Shown here piece by piece: positions 35,089-44,666 of a stretch of 64,000 nt of DNA (positions are counted from its first letter, which is position 1; every line of letters starts with the position of its first letter). Position numbers and translations under genes: made by a program. Source of the DNA: Mesorhizobium sp. M4B.F.Ca.ET.203.01.1.1 (GTDB taxonomy: Bacteria > Pseudomonadota > Alphaproteobacteria > Rhizobiales > Rhizobiaceae); NCBI RefSeq assembly GCF_004791025.1, contig NZ_SRUO01000012.1, positions 62,001 to 126,000 of the forward strand. The letters are read 5' to 3'. Under the pieces are notes generated by a model. It had not been told where the DNA came from and ran no database searches. It saw nothing but the letters and a program-made list of their open reading frames with translations.

Positions 35089-37053
35089 ATGCGTGGATTC
35101 TGGCGTGACTTCTGCCGCGACCGGCGCGGCAACTATGCTCTCTTGACCGCGGTCGCCATGGTGCCGCTGATGGGCGCGGTGGCGCTGAGCGTCGACTATT
35201 CGGGCGTGGTCAACGAGAAGCAGAGGGTGGTGAACGCGCTCGACGCCGCCAACTTCGCCACCGCCCGTCGCCTTGCCGAAGGCGCCACCGACGACCAGTT
35301 GAGGGCCTATGCGCTGGAGTTCTTCAGGGCCAACCTCGGCGACAGCATCGATCCGGCCAACACCACGCTCAGCGTCACGCTGCCCAGCAGCACGACCGGC
35401 GGCGGCCTGGTCAAGCTCTGCGCGGCGCTGGTGTACAAGCCCTATTTCCTGCCGGCAGCGGCGCTGCTGGTCGATAAGGAGTCTTCGGACGTCAACTACT
35501 CCGTCTGCTCGGAAGTGCGCCTTAAGAACACGCTCGAAGTCGCCATGGTGCTCGACAATTCCGGCTCGATGAGCAACCTCGGCACCGGTGCGGGGCAGAA
35601 GCGCATCGACCTGCTCAAGCAGGCCGCCAAGCAGCTCGTCGACACGCTGGCGCAGCAGGCGGCCGCGATCAAGCAGATCGACAAGCCGGTCCAGTTCAGC
35701 ATCGTGCCCTTCGCCGCCTCGGTGAATGTCGGGACGCAGAACGACAATGCTTCCTGGATGGACACCTACGGGCTGTCACCGATCCACCATGAGAATTTCG
35801 ACTGGACGACGCTGAACGCCACCAACAAATACGCGCAGAAGATCAACGGCATCTGGTACAAGAAGGGCTCAGACTGGGGCGAGCAGGAAGGCCAGATGCT
35901 CACTCGCTTCTCGCTCTATCGCGACATGAAGGTGGTCACCAGCCACGAGCGCATCGTCGGCTCCAAGCGTGTCGTCTGCGACGAATACCGCTCCAACCAC
36001 ACCTGCAAGCGCAGCCACGACGAATACGACTACAACGACACCTATGGCCCGTTCGCCAGCTGGCAGGGCTGCGTCGAGGTCAGGCCCTACCCCTACAACG
36101 TCAATGACGCGGCGGCCTCCGGCGGCCCCAACAACACCGGCACCGGCGTCGGCGACCCGGCGACCATGTTCGTGCCGATGTTCGCGCCGGACGAGCCTGG
36201 CAACCACTGGTATTTGACGCAGGATCCCGACGAGGCGAAGCCGGTGACCTACGGCGCTGCCAACAGCTGGTGGAACGACGATCCGTCGAGCACCACCGGC
36301 AAGACGCGGCAATCCAACATGGCCAAGTATTTCCAGCCGCGGCCGATCAATGCGCCGGTGCTGTCGACCGGCGCCGGTCCCAACTACAGCTGCACCACGA
36401 CGCCGATCACGCCGCTGACCGATGTCACCCAGGCGGCGGGGCTGACCGCGATCAAGGCGGCGATCGACCTGATGCAGCCGAACGGCAACACCAATGTCCC
36501 GGAAGGCATGGCCTGGGGCTGGCGCACCGTGTCGAGCACCGAGCCCTTCACCGAAGGGCGGCTGGAGAGCGAGCGCGGCAACGACAAGGTCGTCATCGTG
36601 CTCACCGACGGCGAGAACACCTATTCGACGGTCAGCAGCGACCCGGCCGGCAACAAGTCGACCTATGCCGCCTATGGCTACACCGGCCTCGCCTATTACG
36701 ACACCGCCGTGACCCGGCTGTTCACCGGCACGTCGAACGCCATCGGCCAGTTCAACTATTCGTCCAGCAACTACACCGCCGCGCTCAACGAACAGATGGC
36801 GAGCCTGTGCGACAACGCCAAGGCGGCCAACATCATGGTCATGACCGTCGCGCTCGACATGTCCGCGACCGATGCCGGCGACAAGAAGGCGATGGACGCG
36901 CTGAAGGCATGCTCTTCCGACTCGCGCTTCCGCAAGGATCCGACCGACCCCAGCAAGCCGGCCAAGCTGTTCTGGAACGCGACGGGCGCCACGCTGTCCG
37001 ACAATTTCAAGGAAATCGCCAACGAGCTGTCGAATTTGCGCGTCGTCGGGTAA
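35089..37053 (+). CDS. TadG-like von Willebrand factor A protein, copy 2
   Basis: This 654-residue paralog of the preceding gene has the same order: DRRGNYALLTAVAMVPLMGAVALSVDY membrane start, VRLKNTLEVAMVLDNSGSMS metal site, VPMFAPDEPGN, KVVIVLTDGENTY, and a near-identical end FKEIANELSNLRVVG. The largest difference is an extra charged insert around VTSHERIVGSKRVVCDEYRS and CKRSHDEYDYND. An in-frame GTG at 35038 would add 17 residues; the ATG at 35089 is chosen by alignment with copy 1. The copies probably arose by tandem duplication and then diverged, and they may be co-transcribed. Confidence 0.9.
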   Translation: MRGFWRDFCRDRRGNYALLTAVAMVPLMGAVALSVDYSGVVNEKQRVVNALDAANFATARRLAEGATDDQLRAYALEFFRANLGDSIDPANTTLSVTLPSSTTGGGLVKLCAALVYKPYFLPAAALLVDKESSDVNYSVCSEVRLKNTLEVAMVLDNSGSMSNLGTGAGQKRIDLLKQAAKQLVDTLAQQAAAIKQIDKPVQFSIVPFAASVNVGTQNDNASWMDTYGLSPIHHENFDWTTLNATNKYAQKINGIWYKKGSDWGEQEGQMLTRFSLYRDMKVVTSHERIVGSKRVVCDEYRSNHTCKRSHDEYDYNDTYGPFASWQGCVEVRPYPYNVNDAAASGGPNNTGTGVGDPATMFVPMFAPDEPGNHWYLTQDPDEAKPVTYGAANSWWNDDPSSTTGKTRQSNMAKYFQPRPINAPVLSTGAGPNYSCTTTPITPLTDVTQAAGLTAIKAAIDLMQPNGNTNVPEGMAWGWRTVSSTEPFTEGRLESERGNDKVVIVLTDGENTYSTVSSDPAGNKSTYAAYGYTGLAYYDTAVTRLFTGTSNAIGQFNYSSSNYTAALNEQMASLCDNAKAANIMVMTVALDMSATDAGDKKAMDALKACSSDSRFRKDPTDPSKPAKLFWNATGATLSDNFKEIANELSNLRVVG

Positions 37054-37186
37054 ACCACCCGGCGTTGGAGGCGCCGGCGCGGACGCTGCCAATTTTCAAC
37101 GCTGGAGTAAGAACTCCCGCCGGCATGCCCTTGCGATCGATGAAAGCGCGTGGTGAATGGGCCCGCCACCACCCGGAGACGCATCG

Positions 37187-37819
37187 ATGCCCGACACCGC
37201 AAACCACTTCGCTTTCGCGCTGGTCTGCCTCGGTATGGTGCTGACGCCCGGGCCGAACATGATCTACCTGATCTCGCGTTCGCTGTCGCAAGGGCCGAAG
37301 GCCGGGCTGATCTCGCTCGGCGGCGTCGCCTGCGGCTTCCTGTTCTACGTGGTCTCGGCGGCCTTCGGCATCACCGCGCTGCTGCTCGCCGTGCCCTTCG
37401 CCTATGATGCGCTACGCATCGCCGGCGCGCTCTATCTTCTGTGGCTCGCCTGGCAAGCGGTGAGGCCCGGCGGGCGCTCGCCGTTCGAGGTTCGCGAATT
37501 GCCGAAGGACGGACCGCGCAGGCTGTTCGCCATGGGGCTGATGACCAATCTGCTCAACCCCAAGGTGGCGGTGCTCTACCTTTCGCTGCTGCCGCAATTC
37601 ATCAACCCGGCCAAGGGCCATGTGCTGTCGCAACTGCTGGTGCTTGGAGTCACCCAGATCTCGATCAGCCTCACCGTCAACGCCATCATCGCGGTGACCG
37701 CCGGTTCGATCGCGACGTTCCTCGCCGGACGGCCGTTGTGGATGGTCATCCAGCGCTGGATGATGGGCACCGTGCTGGCGGCGCTGGCGCTGAGGATGGC
37801 GACCGAAGCGCAACGCTGA
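37187..37819 (+). CDS. LysE/RhtB-family amino-acid exporter
   Basis: This 210-residue inner-membrane protein has about six helices. The N-terminal signature is FALVCLGMVLTPGPNMIYLISRSLSQGPKAGLISLGGVACG and the central GLMTNLLNPKVAVLYLSLLPQFI, both diagnostic of the LysE/RhtB group, which export amino acids and related metabolites. GGAGACG precedes the ATG at 37187. Substrate cannot be told from sequence. A strong stem-loop follows about 100 bases downstream. Confidence 0.93.
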   Translation: MPDTANHFAFALVCLGMVLTPGPNMIYLISRSLSQGPKAGLISLGGVACGFLFYVVSAAFGITALLLAVPFAYDALRIAGALYLLWLAWQAVRPGGRSPFEVRELPKDGPRRLFAMGLMTNLLNPKVAVLYLSLLPQFINPAKGHVLSQLLVLGVTQISISLTVNAIIAVTAGSIATFLAGRPLWMVIQRWMMGTVLAALALRMATEAQR

Positions 37820-37926
37820 CGGCGAAAGCGTCCAGCCGTTCGGCGCCGCCAAGTTACACGGCCTCCAGCATGGAGGACACCTTTCAGGCACCTTTCGTCC
37901 TGGCTCTGGTGAAATAGGTCCTATTC

Positions 37927-37955
37927 GGGCGGCGCCAGCCACGCTGGCGCCGCCC
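37927..37955. terminator. Bidirectional stem-loop terminator
   Basis: GGGCGGCGCCAGC and its exact complement form a perfect 13-bp stem with a 3-base loop, placed between the convergent LysE and glutathione S-transferase genes. Only a short T-rich tail follows on either strand. Position and stability make it the likely shared terminator. Confidence 0.7.
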
Positions 37956-37978
37956 GTTGACCAAAGGCGCGTCGCGTA

Positions 37979-38683
37979 TCAGGCCGCGAAGCGGTCGATC
38001 ACCTCGGCCAGCGGGACATGCCCCAGGCAGGCGCCCGAGCCGACAGGCATTTCGCCATTCTCGACGGCAAGCGCGTAGCGCACCTCCGGCACGGCCTCGA
38101 TGCGGCGGCGCAGGGCGGCAAGCCTGGGGTAATCGGCGCCCTCGATGGCCTGGTGAAATTCGGCCCAGCGCGCCACGCCGATCAGCGTGGTATCGGCCAG
38201 CGTCAGCCGGTCCCCGGCCAGGAACTCGGTTCCGTTGATCATCGCCTCAAGCTTGTCGTGACGCTCGGCGACGGCCTTGCGGCCGAAGTCGCGCAAGGTC
38301 GCCTGCAGCACCGGATCGGGCGACGCCATTTCCAACGCCGCCCAGAGCGGCATGAACGCGGCGGTGAAGCCGGTGTTCACGAAAGCCACCAGCTGGTGCA
38401 TCCGATCGGCTTCCGGCGTGCGCGGATCGAAGCTGATGCGGCGCTGCGTATCGCGGGCCTCGAGCCATGCGGCGATCGCCATGGTCTCGGTCAGCACCTT
38501 GCCCTCGTCGGTGATCAGCACCGGCGTTTCCTGCCGGCCGTTGATGCCGGCATAGGCTTCGTTCTTCATGTCGGCCAGCATGTCCACCCGGCACAGCCGG
38601 TAGGGCAGCCCGAGGCGTTCGAAGGCAGCGACGAGCCCCATCGAGCTTCCCGCCGGGAAGCCGTAAAGGAGGATAGGTTCCAT
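37979..38683 (-). CDS. Glutathione S-transferase family protein
   Basis: This 234-residue protein has an N-terminal thioredoxin-like domain (ILLYGFPAGSSMGLVAAFERLGLPY, INGRQETPVLITDEG with cis-Pro, and LTETMAIAAWLE) and an all-helical C-terminal domain containing FLAGDRLTLADTTLIG with the conserved N-capping Asp. It would conjugate glutathione or reduce electrophiles in the cytoplasm. It is divergent from an HxlR-type regulator, which probably controls it. Confidence 0.92.
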   Translation of the reverse strand: MEPILLYGFPAGSSMGLVAAFERLGLPYRLCRVDMLADMKNEAYAGINGRQETPVLITDEGKVLTETMAIAAWLEARDTQRRISFDPRTPEADRMHQLVAFVNTGFTAAFMPLWAALEMASPDPVLQATLRDFGRKAVAERHDKLEAMINGTEFLAGDRLTLADTTLIGVARWAEFHQAIEGADYPRLAALRRRIEAVPEVRYALAVENGEMPVGSGACLGHVPLAEVIDRFAA

Positions 38684-38798
38684 GTGTTGTCTCTTCCATG
38701 TTCGAGGGTCACGCCGCGCAGCGAAACTTGACCCTAAACACCGGTCGCCCCATGTAAATTACGCACTATTCTGTAACCACGCGTCCAGGTCCCTCCCC
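38684..38798. promoter_or_regulatory. Divergent GST / hxlR promoter region
   Basis: The 115-base gap contains the AT-rich block GTAAATTACGCACTATTCTG at about 38754-38773. HxlR-type regulators usually bind such short imperfect dyads in divergent promoters. No strong -35/-10 pair is evident, so assignment rests on position. Confidence 0.4.
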
Positions 38799-39152
38799 AT
38801 GAAAGATGTCGTCTCGCGCTGCCCGATCGAAGAGACCATGCGCGTGCTCAGCGGCCGCTGGCCGACCTTGCTGCTCTACTATCTGAAGGACGGCACCAAA
38901 CGCTTCAGCGAACTCAGGCGCGACAATCCGACCGTTTCGCACCGCATCCTGGCGCTGGAACTGCGCAAGCTGGAGGACGCCGGGATTGTGCGGCGGACCG
39001 CGCATCAAGGCTATCCGCTGCGCGTCGACTACGACCTTACGGAACCCGGCCGCAGGCTTGTGCCGCTGATCGATGCGCTCGGCGCTTGGTGGGTGCATAC
39101 GCAGGACGACCGGACCGGCGGCTCGGAAGCAAATCTCGAAACCGCAGCCTAG
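38799..39152 (+). CDS. HxlR-family winged-helix regulator
   Basis: This 117-residue regulator has the HxlR signature CPIEETMRVLSGRWPTLLLYYL, including the conserved Cys near residue 8 that senses electrophiles in some members. RFSELRRDNPTVSHRILALELRKLEDAGIVRR is the winged-helix recognition region. Length is typical (about 110-130). It is divergent from a glutathione S-transferase gene, an arrangement suggesting stress-responsive control of that gene. Confidence 0.92.
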   Translation: MKDVVSRCPIEETMRVLSGRWPTLLLYYLKDGTKRFSELRRDNPTVSHRILALELRKLEDAGIVRRTAHQGYPLRVDYDLTEPGRRLVPLIDALGAWWVHTQDDRTGGSEANLETAA

Positions 39153-39219
39153 GGCCGTCTACCGAGATTTTCGCCGCCCTGCCCGGCAAAAGCCATGATC
39201 ACCATTATTTCAGGCGGGT

Positions 39220-39735
39220 ATGACCGTTGCGCGACTCGAAAACCACCCGATCCCGAACCCGAACAGGCGCCTGCTGCTGAAGGGCGCTGCTCTTGCCGCG
39301 CTGGCCGGGCTTGCCGCCTGCTCGACCGCCGTGCTGCCGACCGGCGAAGGCGCAGGCGTCTCCTCCTCAGCCACGACGACGCTCGCCGGCATCCGGTCCT
39401 CCGCCGGGCTTCCGGCGCTGGTTCCAGACACGCAGCTCGAGCAGGCAGCCTTGCAGCAAGCCGGCTACATGGCGTCACGTGCCCGGATGAGCCACACCAC
39501 CGGCTGGGGCAAGGACTTCGCCTCGCGCATGAAGGACAATGGCGTGCGCGGCGCCGCAGGCGAGAACATCGCCGAGGGCCGATTCGACCTGCAGAAGCTG
39601 TTCGACATCTGGATGCATTCGGACGGCCACCGCCGCAACATGCTCGACCCGGACTTCTCCCGCTTCGGCCTCGCCTATGTGCGCGACGGCCGCGATCCGA
39701 GCCTGCGCTACTGGAGCCTCGTGCTCGGGAGATAG
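39220..39735 (+). CDS. CAP/SCP-domain lipoprotein
   Basis: This 171-residue protein has a lipoprotein-type signal (RRLLLKGAALAALAGLAAC, lipobox LAAC, with a twin-arginine-like RR). The CAP domain follows, with its first His in MSHTTGWGKDF and the GENIAEG...MHSDGHRRNMLDPDFSRFGLAYVRDG region, giving the usual two His and two Glu set. Bacterial CAP proteins are secreted or envelope-attached and mostly of unknown function. It stands alone; the next gene converges. Confidence 0.9.
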   Translation: MTVARLENHPIPNPNRRLLLKGAALAALAGLAACSTAVLPTGEGAGVSSSATTTLAGIRSSAGLPALVPDTQLEQAALQQAGYMASRARMSHTTGWGKDFASRMKDNGVRGAAGENIAEGRFDLQKLFDIWMHSDGHRRNMLDPDFSRFGLAYVRDGRDPSLRYWSLVLGR

Positions 39736-39742
39736 GCCTCGC

Positions 39743-42481
39743 CTATCCCTGTTTTGTCGTCAGGGTTCCCGACGCCGGAACGCCTTGGCCGTCATCCGCC
39801 ACGCTCGCCGTGTGGAGCAGCTTCTCGATGCCCTGGGCAGAGACCGGCTTGCTGAAATGATAGCCCTGCATTTCATCGCAATTGTTCTTGCGCAGGAAGG
39901 CCACCTGGTCGTCCGTCTCGACGCCCTCGGCAATGACCCTCAGATGCAGATTCTGACCCAGCGAAATCACGGCGCTGGCGACAGCCTGATCGTTCTCGTC
40001 GGCGGCGAGATCCTTGATGAATGACTTGTCGATCTTCAGCCGCGCCACGGGAAAGGTCTTGAGCGCGCTAAGGCTGGAATAGCCTGTTCCGAAATCGTCG
40101 ATCGATATCTGAACCCCCAGGCTCTGCAAGGCGTCCATCGTCGCGACCGCCAATTCGACGTCCTGCATGATAAGGCTCTCGGTTACCTCGAGCTCGAGAT
40201 ATCTGGCCTCCAGGTCGCTGTCCGTCAGCGCGTTCACGACACGGCCAATCAGGTTCGGTTCCCTGAATTGCCGCGCCGAGACGTTTACGCAGACCGTCAG
40301 GGGCGGCAGACCGGCATCCTGCCAGGCCTTGTTCTGCCGACAGGCTTCGTGCAGGACCCAGTCGCCGATCGGCACGATCAGCCCGGTCTCCTCGGCGGTC
40401 GGAATGAACGTGTCCGGCGCCACCATGCCTCGTGTCGGATGCTTCCAGCGCAGCAAGGCTTCGACTGCAAAGACCTCTCCTGAGCGAAGATCCACCTGCG
40501 GCTGGTAGAGCAGAATGAACTCCGAGCGCGCCAGGGCATTTCGCAATTCCTCCTGAAGCAGGAATTTCTCATGCGCCCTGGTGTTGAACTCGGGAGCGTA
40601 GAACTGGAAATTGTCGCGGCCGAATTCCTTCGCGCGGTACATTGCGGCATCGGCATTGGCCAGCAGCTGATCCGGACTCGTCCCGTCCTTGGGATAGTTG
40701 GCGATGCCGATGCTGGCCGTCGCCCTCAGCCGATGCCTTCCCAGATGAACCGGCTCCGCGATCGCCGCCCGGATCTTTTGCAGGGTCTCGGAGATCAGAT
40801 CGACGTTCGTCGGCTGGTCGAACAGGACTATGACGAACTCGTCGCCGCCAAGCCGCACGACTGTGTCGGTCGGCCTTACGCAGTCGACCATGCGGTTGGC
40901 AACGGTCTTCAGCAGCACGTCGCCGGCATTGTGGCCGAGCGTATCGTTGACGAGTTTGAAATTGTCGAGGTCGATGAACACCACCGTCACCCAGCGATCG
41001 TATCGCTGCGCATAGAGCAGTGCCTGCGAGAGCCGGTCCTCGAGCAGAGCGCGATTTGGAAGCCCTGTCAGCACATCATGGTTGGCCATGAAATGAATCT
41101 GGTCTTCAGCCAGTTTGCGCTCGATGGCGATCCCCGCAATCCGCGTCGTGAAGTCGATCAGCCGCGTTTCGGCCTCGGTCGGTTCGCGCACCGTCATCGA
41201 ATACATCGCAAAGACACCGAGCACGGCGCCTTGATGCGACAGGATCGGGGTCGACCAGCAGGAACGATACCCGAAGGGCGCCACCACCTGACGGTATTCT
41301 TCCCAAAGCGGGTCCTGCATGATGTCCGCGACGATGACCGGCTCCCGCCGATAGACGGCGGTGCCACATGACCCAACCTTGGGGCCGATGGCGATCCCGT
41401 CGATGGCAGCGGTGTATTCCTTCGCCAGGCTCGGCGCGCCGCCGTGCCGCAAATGGCTGCCGTCCTTGTCCAGCAGCAGGACGGAACCGAAGATCCCGGT
41501 CAGCTGCGACTCGACGAGGCGCATCAGACGGTCGAGCACGTCTTCGAGCAGGGCGCTCATCGCGATCATTTCCAGGATGTGCGCCTGCCCCTCGCGAAGG
41601 ACGTCCGCCTGCTTGCGTGCGGTGACATCGTGCGCGATGCCGACCAGACCGATGATGTCATTGTGGGCATTGCGCAACGGCACCTTTGTCGATGACACCC
41701 ACTTGCCGGCGCCCGACGCGTCGACAATGAACTCTTCCTTGTCGATCATGGGTTGGCCGCTGCTGAGCACGGTCTGTTCCACCGCGCGAAATTTCTGCGC
41801 AAGTTCCGGGGCATGGAGATCAAAATCGGTCAAGCCGATCATGTCACTCGTCTTCTCCCGCCCGCTGTCGACCGCAAGCGCCCTGTTGGCCACGACGAAG
41901 CGGCTCTCCGTGTCCTTGACCCAGAGATAATCGGGCACCCAGTCGATCAGCGTTTGCAACGAGATGCGCTCGTCGACGATCTGTCGGTTGGCAACGAGCG
42001 CGGTAATGTCCTCATGCGTGGCCACCCAGCTGCCGTCGGCCATGGGCTGATGGCAGACCTGAACCGTCCGACCGTCGGCGAGGTTGGCGGTCCATACCCT
42101 TGGAGCCATGCCCGAATTGACGGAGCGGGCCAATGCAAGATAGGCGTCGGCATCGGTCACAGATGTCCCGGCGGCGACGCGATGTTCGACGATTTCCCGG
42201 AGCGTCACACCCGGCTGCAATTGCTCTGGCGCAATGTGGTAGATTTCAGCGTAGCGGCGGTTGCACAGGATCAATCGTTCGGCGGCGTCGAAAAAGCAGA
42301 TGCCTTGCGAAACGTTGTCGATCGCCGTCTCAAATCGCAGCGCCTGCCCTTCGAGCGTTGCGATCCTGGCTCGCAGATCGCGCTCGAGCGTTTCGTATGA
42401 AGCGATGGTCAGCTTCGCCAGCGCCGCCAGATTGGCCGACTCGGGTGTCTCGGCGGCTTTCCTGGATGATTTCTCGCCCAA
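39743..42481 (-). CDS. PAS-PAS-GAF-GGDEF-EAL cyclic-di-GMP enzyme
   Basis: This product of about 912 residues has two PAS domains (IDNVSQGICFFDAAERLILCNRRYAEIY; DYLWVKDTESRFVVANRALAV), a GAF domain (about 310-455), a GGDEF domain with intact RLGGDEF near residue 542 and an EAL domain with EALLRW near 672, DDFGTGYSSL and EGVETDDQ. RPTD lies five residues before GGDEF, so the product-inhibition site is present. Both activities may therefore work. No membrane segment is seen, so it is probably a cytosolic redox- or ligand-responsive regulator of cyclic di-GMP. The TTG at 42481 is chosen because GGAGGA lies nine bases upstream; a GTG at 42520 would add 13 residues. Confidence 0.93.
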   Translation of the reverse strand: MGEKSSRKAAETPESANLAALAKLTIASYETLERDLRARIATLEGQALRFETAIDNVSQGICFFDAAERLILCNRRYAEIYHIAPEQLQPGVTLREIVEHRVAAGTSVTDADAYLALARSVNSGMAPRVWTANLADGRTVQVCHQPMADGSWVATHEDITALVANRQIVDERISLQTLIDWVPDYLWVKDTESRFVVANRALAVDSGREKTSDMIGLTDFDLHAPELAQKFRAVEQTVLSSGQPMIDKEEFIVDASGAGKWVSSTKVPLRNAHNDIIGLVGIAHDVTARKQADVLREGQAHILEMIAMSALLEDVLDRLMRLVESQLTGIFGSVLLLDKDGSHLRHGGAPSLAKEYTAAIDGIAIGPKVGSCGTAVYRREPVIVADIMQDPLWEEYRQVVAPFGYRSCWSTPILSHQGAVLGVFAMYSMTVREPTEAETRLIDFTTRIAGIAIERKLAEDQIHFMANHDVLTGLPNRALLEDRLSQALLYAQRYDRWVTVVFIDLDNFKLVNDTLGHNAGDVLLKTVANRMVDCVRPTDTVVRLGGDEFVIVLFDQPTNVDLISETLQKIRAAIAEPVHLGRHRLRATASIGIANYPKDGTSPDQLLANADAAMYRAKEFGRDNFQFYAPEFNTRAHEKFLLQEELRNALARSEFILLYQPQVDLRSGEVFAVEALLRWKHPTRGMVAPDTFIPTAEETGLIVPIGDWVLHEACRQNKAWQDAGLPPLTVCVNVSARQFREPNLIGRVVNALTDSDLEARYLELEVTESLIMQDVELAVATMDALQSLGVQISIDDFGTGYSSLSALKTFPVARLKIDKSFIKDLAADENDQAVASAVISLGQNLHLRVIAEGVETDDQVAFLRKNNCDEMQGYHFSKPVSAQGIEKLLHTASVADDGQGVPASGTLTTKQG

Positions 42482-42678
42482 ACAGAGTTCCTCCAGTTTG
42501 GTGCCGGCGCAAAGCAACACGGCTCGCTTTCAACCCAAAAGCGACGACATCGTGATCGATATATACTAATGGTAGATGAACCAGGCGCAGTCGGTTGTAG
42601 ATATCCGAGAATCCTTGCGCTGTTCCCCCGCCACGATTTCAGTCCCGGATGCAGGCGCGGCGGCTCCGCCTCGCGATC

Positions 42679-42776
42679 AGAGCAGTTCAGCGTCTGGTAG
42701 AACCGCTGAACTGCTCTGACTATTTTGTACGCAATTCCGGACGGAAAACCGTTTCACACTTTTCCTGGAATTGCTT
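42679..42776. repeat. Rhizobial palindromic repeat pair downstream of emrB
   Basis: Two stem-loops lie side by side: 14-bp arms AGAGCAGTTCAGCG (42679) / CGCTGAACTGCTCT (42704), and GCAATTCC (42731) / GGAATTGC (42767) around GGAAAACCGTTTCACAC. The second is an element I recognise as very abundant in rhizobial intergenic DNA. They occupy the gap between the emrB stop and the GGDEF-EAL start and may terminate emrB transcription. Confidence 0.8.
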
Positions 42777-42785
42777 CAGCAACCG

Positions 42786-44318
42786 TCAGTCCATGTGTGC
42801 GGCAGGGGCGCCGGCGGCCGGCGCCGCCTTCGGCTTGCGCAGCAGGAAGACGAACGGGATGGCGAGCAGCGTCATCACCATCAGGATCTTGAAGTCGTTG
42901 ACGTAGGAAATCATCATCGCCTGGATGTTGACCAGCCGATCGACCTGCGACAGCGCCGTCGGATCGCCGCTCGCCGCCGCCGGCGAGGCCGCCCACAAAT
43001 TGGGGTTGAACGGGTTGATGAAGGCCGCAAGCTCGGTGTGGTTGATCTGCGTGTTGCGCACCATCAGAACCGTCACCACCGACACGCCGATCGAGGAGCC
43101 GAGATTGCGCACCAGGCTGAACAGCGCGGTGGCATCGGTGCGGTAGCGCGCGTCGAGCGTGGCGAAAGCGATCGTCGACAGCGGCACGAACACCATGCCC
43201 ATGCCCAGGCCCTGGATCACGCCGGAGGTCAGGATGAGCCAATTGTCCATCTGCGGCGAGAAGCTGGACATGGTGTAGAGCGACTGCGCGGTCAACAGGA
43301 AGCCGATGACCACGAGGATCCTGGCGTCGACCCTGTGCATGATGCGGCCGACCAGGAGCATCGAGATCATCGTGCCGATACCGCGCGGACCGATGACGAC
43401 GCCGATGGTCATGGTCGGATAGCCGAAAATGTTCGCCAGCATGGGCGGCAGGAGCGACATCGAGGCCAGGATGAGCACGCCCATGACGAAGATGAACGCC
43501 AGGCCGGTCACGAAATTGCGGTCGAGGAATATCTTGGGGTCGATGAAGGGGTGCTCCGCCGTCACCGTGTGGATGGTGAACACCCAGAAGCCGGTAATGG
43601 CAAGGCCGAGCTCGATCCAGATCTCGACGGAGGAAAACCAGTCGACCTCGCCGCCGCGATCCAGCATCAGCTGCAGCGCGCCGACGCCGAGCGAGATCAT
43701 GGCGAAGCCGAAGAAATCGAAGCTGCGCACGCGCTTGGCGACCGCAGGCAGATAGGCGGCCATGCCGAGGAAGGCGAGGATGCCGACCGGCAGGTTGATG
43801 AAGAACACCCAGCGCCAGTTGAAATTCTCGGTCAGCCAGCCGCCGAGCGTCGGGCCCAGGATCGGCCCCAGCATGATGCCGGCGCCCCAGATGGCCATCG
43901 CCTGGCCGTGGCGCTCCCTCGGGTTGATGTCGAGCAGGAAGGTCTGCGACAGCGGCACGATCGCGGCGCCGAATACGCCTTGCAGCAGCCGGAACAGCAC
44001 GATGGTCTCGAGGCTCCACGCCAGGCCGCACAGCATGGAGAAGATGGTGAAACCGACAACGGCCGTCAGGAACAGCTCCTTGCGGCCGAGCCGGTCGGCA
44101 AGCCAGCCGGTGACCGGCGTCATGATCGCCGCCGCGACGATGTAGGAAGTCAGCACCCAGTTGATGTTGTCCGGAGAAGCGCCGAGATCGCCGGTCATGG
44201 TCGGCAGCGCGACGTTGGCGATCGTCGTGTCTAGCGCCTGCATGACGGTGGCCAGCATCAGCGCGACGGTGATCAGGCCGCGGTGCGGTACTTCCTTGAA
44301 GGGTTCTGGCGTGCTCAT
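42786..44318 (-). CDS. emrB: MFS multidrug exporter, DHA2 family (EmrB-like)
   Basis: This 510-residue inner-membrane protein has about 14 helices. The DHA2 signature LMLATVMQALDTTIANVALPTMTGDLG is at the N-terminus, with WLADRLGRKELF, RLLQGVFGAAIVPLSQTFLLDINP and GPILGPTLGGWLTENFNWRWVFFINLPVG. It should work with EmrA and a TolC channel to expel hydrophobic compounds. The ATG at 44318 (STPEPFKEVPHRGL) is chosen because homology begins there. It is 348 bases downstream of emrA, a wide gap for this pair, which are usually adjacent. Confidence 0.94.
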   Translation of the reverse strand: MSTPEPFKEVPHRGLITVALMLATVMQALDTTIANVALPTMTGDLGASPDNINWVLTSYIVAAAIMTPVTGWLADRLGRKELFLTAVVGFTIFSMLCGLAWSLETIVLFRLLQGVFGAAIVPLSQTFLLDINPRERHGQAMAIWGAGIMLGPILGPTLGGWLTENFNWRWVFFINLPVGILAFLGMAAYLPAVAKRVRSFDFFGFAMISLGVGALQLMLDRGGEVDWFSSVEIWIELGLAITGFWVFTIHTVTAEHPFIDPKIFLDRNFVTGLAFIFVMGVLILASMSLLPPMLANIFGYPTMTIGVVIGPRGIGTMISMLLVGRIMHRVDARILVVIGFLLTAQSLYTMSSFSPQMDNWLILTSGVIQGLGMGMVFVPLSTIAFATLDARYRTDATALFSLVRNLGSSIGVSVVTVLMVRNTQINHTELAAFINPFNPNLWAASPAAASGDPTALSQVDRLVNIQAMMISYVNDFKILMVMTLLAIPFVFLLRKPKAAPAAGAPAAHMD

Positions 44319-44666
44319 GATGCGGAACTTCCAGCAGGTAACAAAAACGTGTACACGACGGTTTCCGGGCGGCGAGGCCTTCCGTTTGGAGACCCTCATC
44401 GCGGTGGGACGCGACTATCGATGTGGGGGTTACATCGAACGAAAGTCTCTTTTGATCGGACGCCTGCCGCCCGGAAACCTGAGGACCGAAGAGGTCTGTG
44501 TCGAAGGCTTCAGATTTCGATCAGGCCGCGACGCGGCCCCGGTTCAAATCCCGCTCCTTCCCACTCCTCCCATCGGACCAATCCCCTGCCGTTTTGCTTC
44601 CACCCGCCGGGTCCCCGGCAGGCTTCCGCCACTTGTCCATTCCGGCCGCCAATCCGGGATCGTCGC
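44319..44666. other. Gap between emrA and emrB
   Basis: These 348 bases contain no gene that I can support. GGTTCAAATCCC at 44541-44552 looks like a tRNA T-loop, but neither strand folds into a tRNA. An internal promoter for emrB could lie near 44330-44460, where AACAAAAACGTGTACACGACG breaks the GC-rich sequence. Confidence 0.45.

Noticed and set aside
42771..44234. 487-residue plus-strand open frame
   Set aside because: Antisense to emrB, with low-complexity His/Arg/Asp-rich product and no family resemblance.
44535..44570. tRNA-like T-loop GGTTCAAATCCC
   Set aside because: The flanking bases do not pair as a T-stem, and no acceptor, D or anticodon arm can be folded on either strand.
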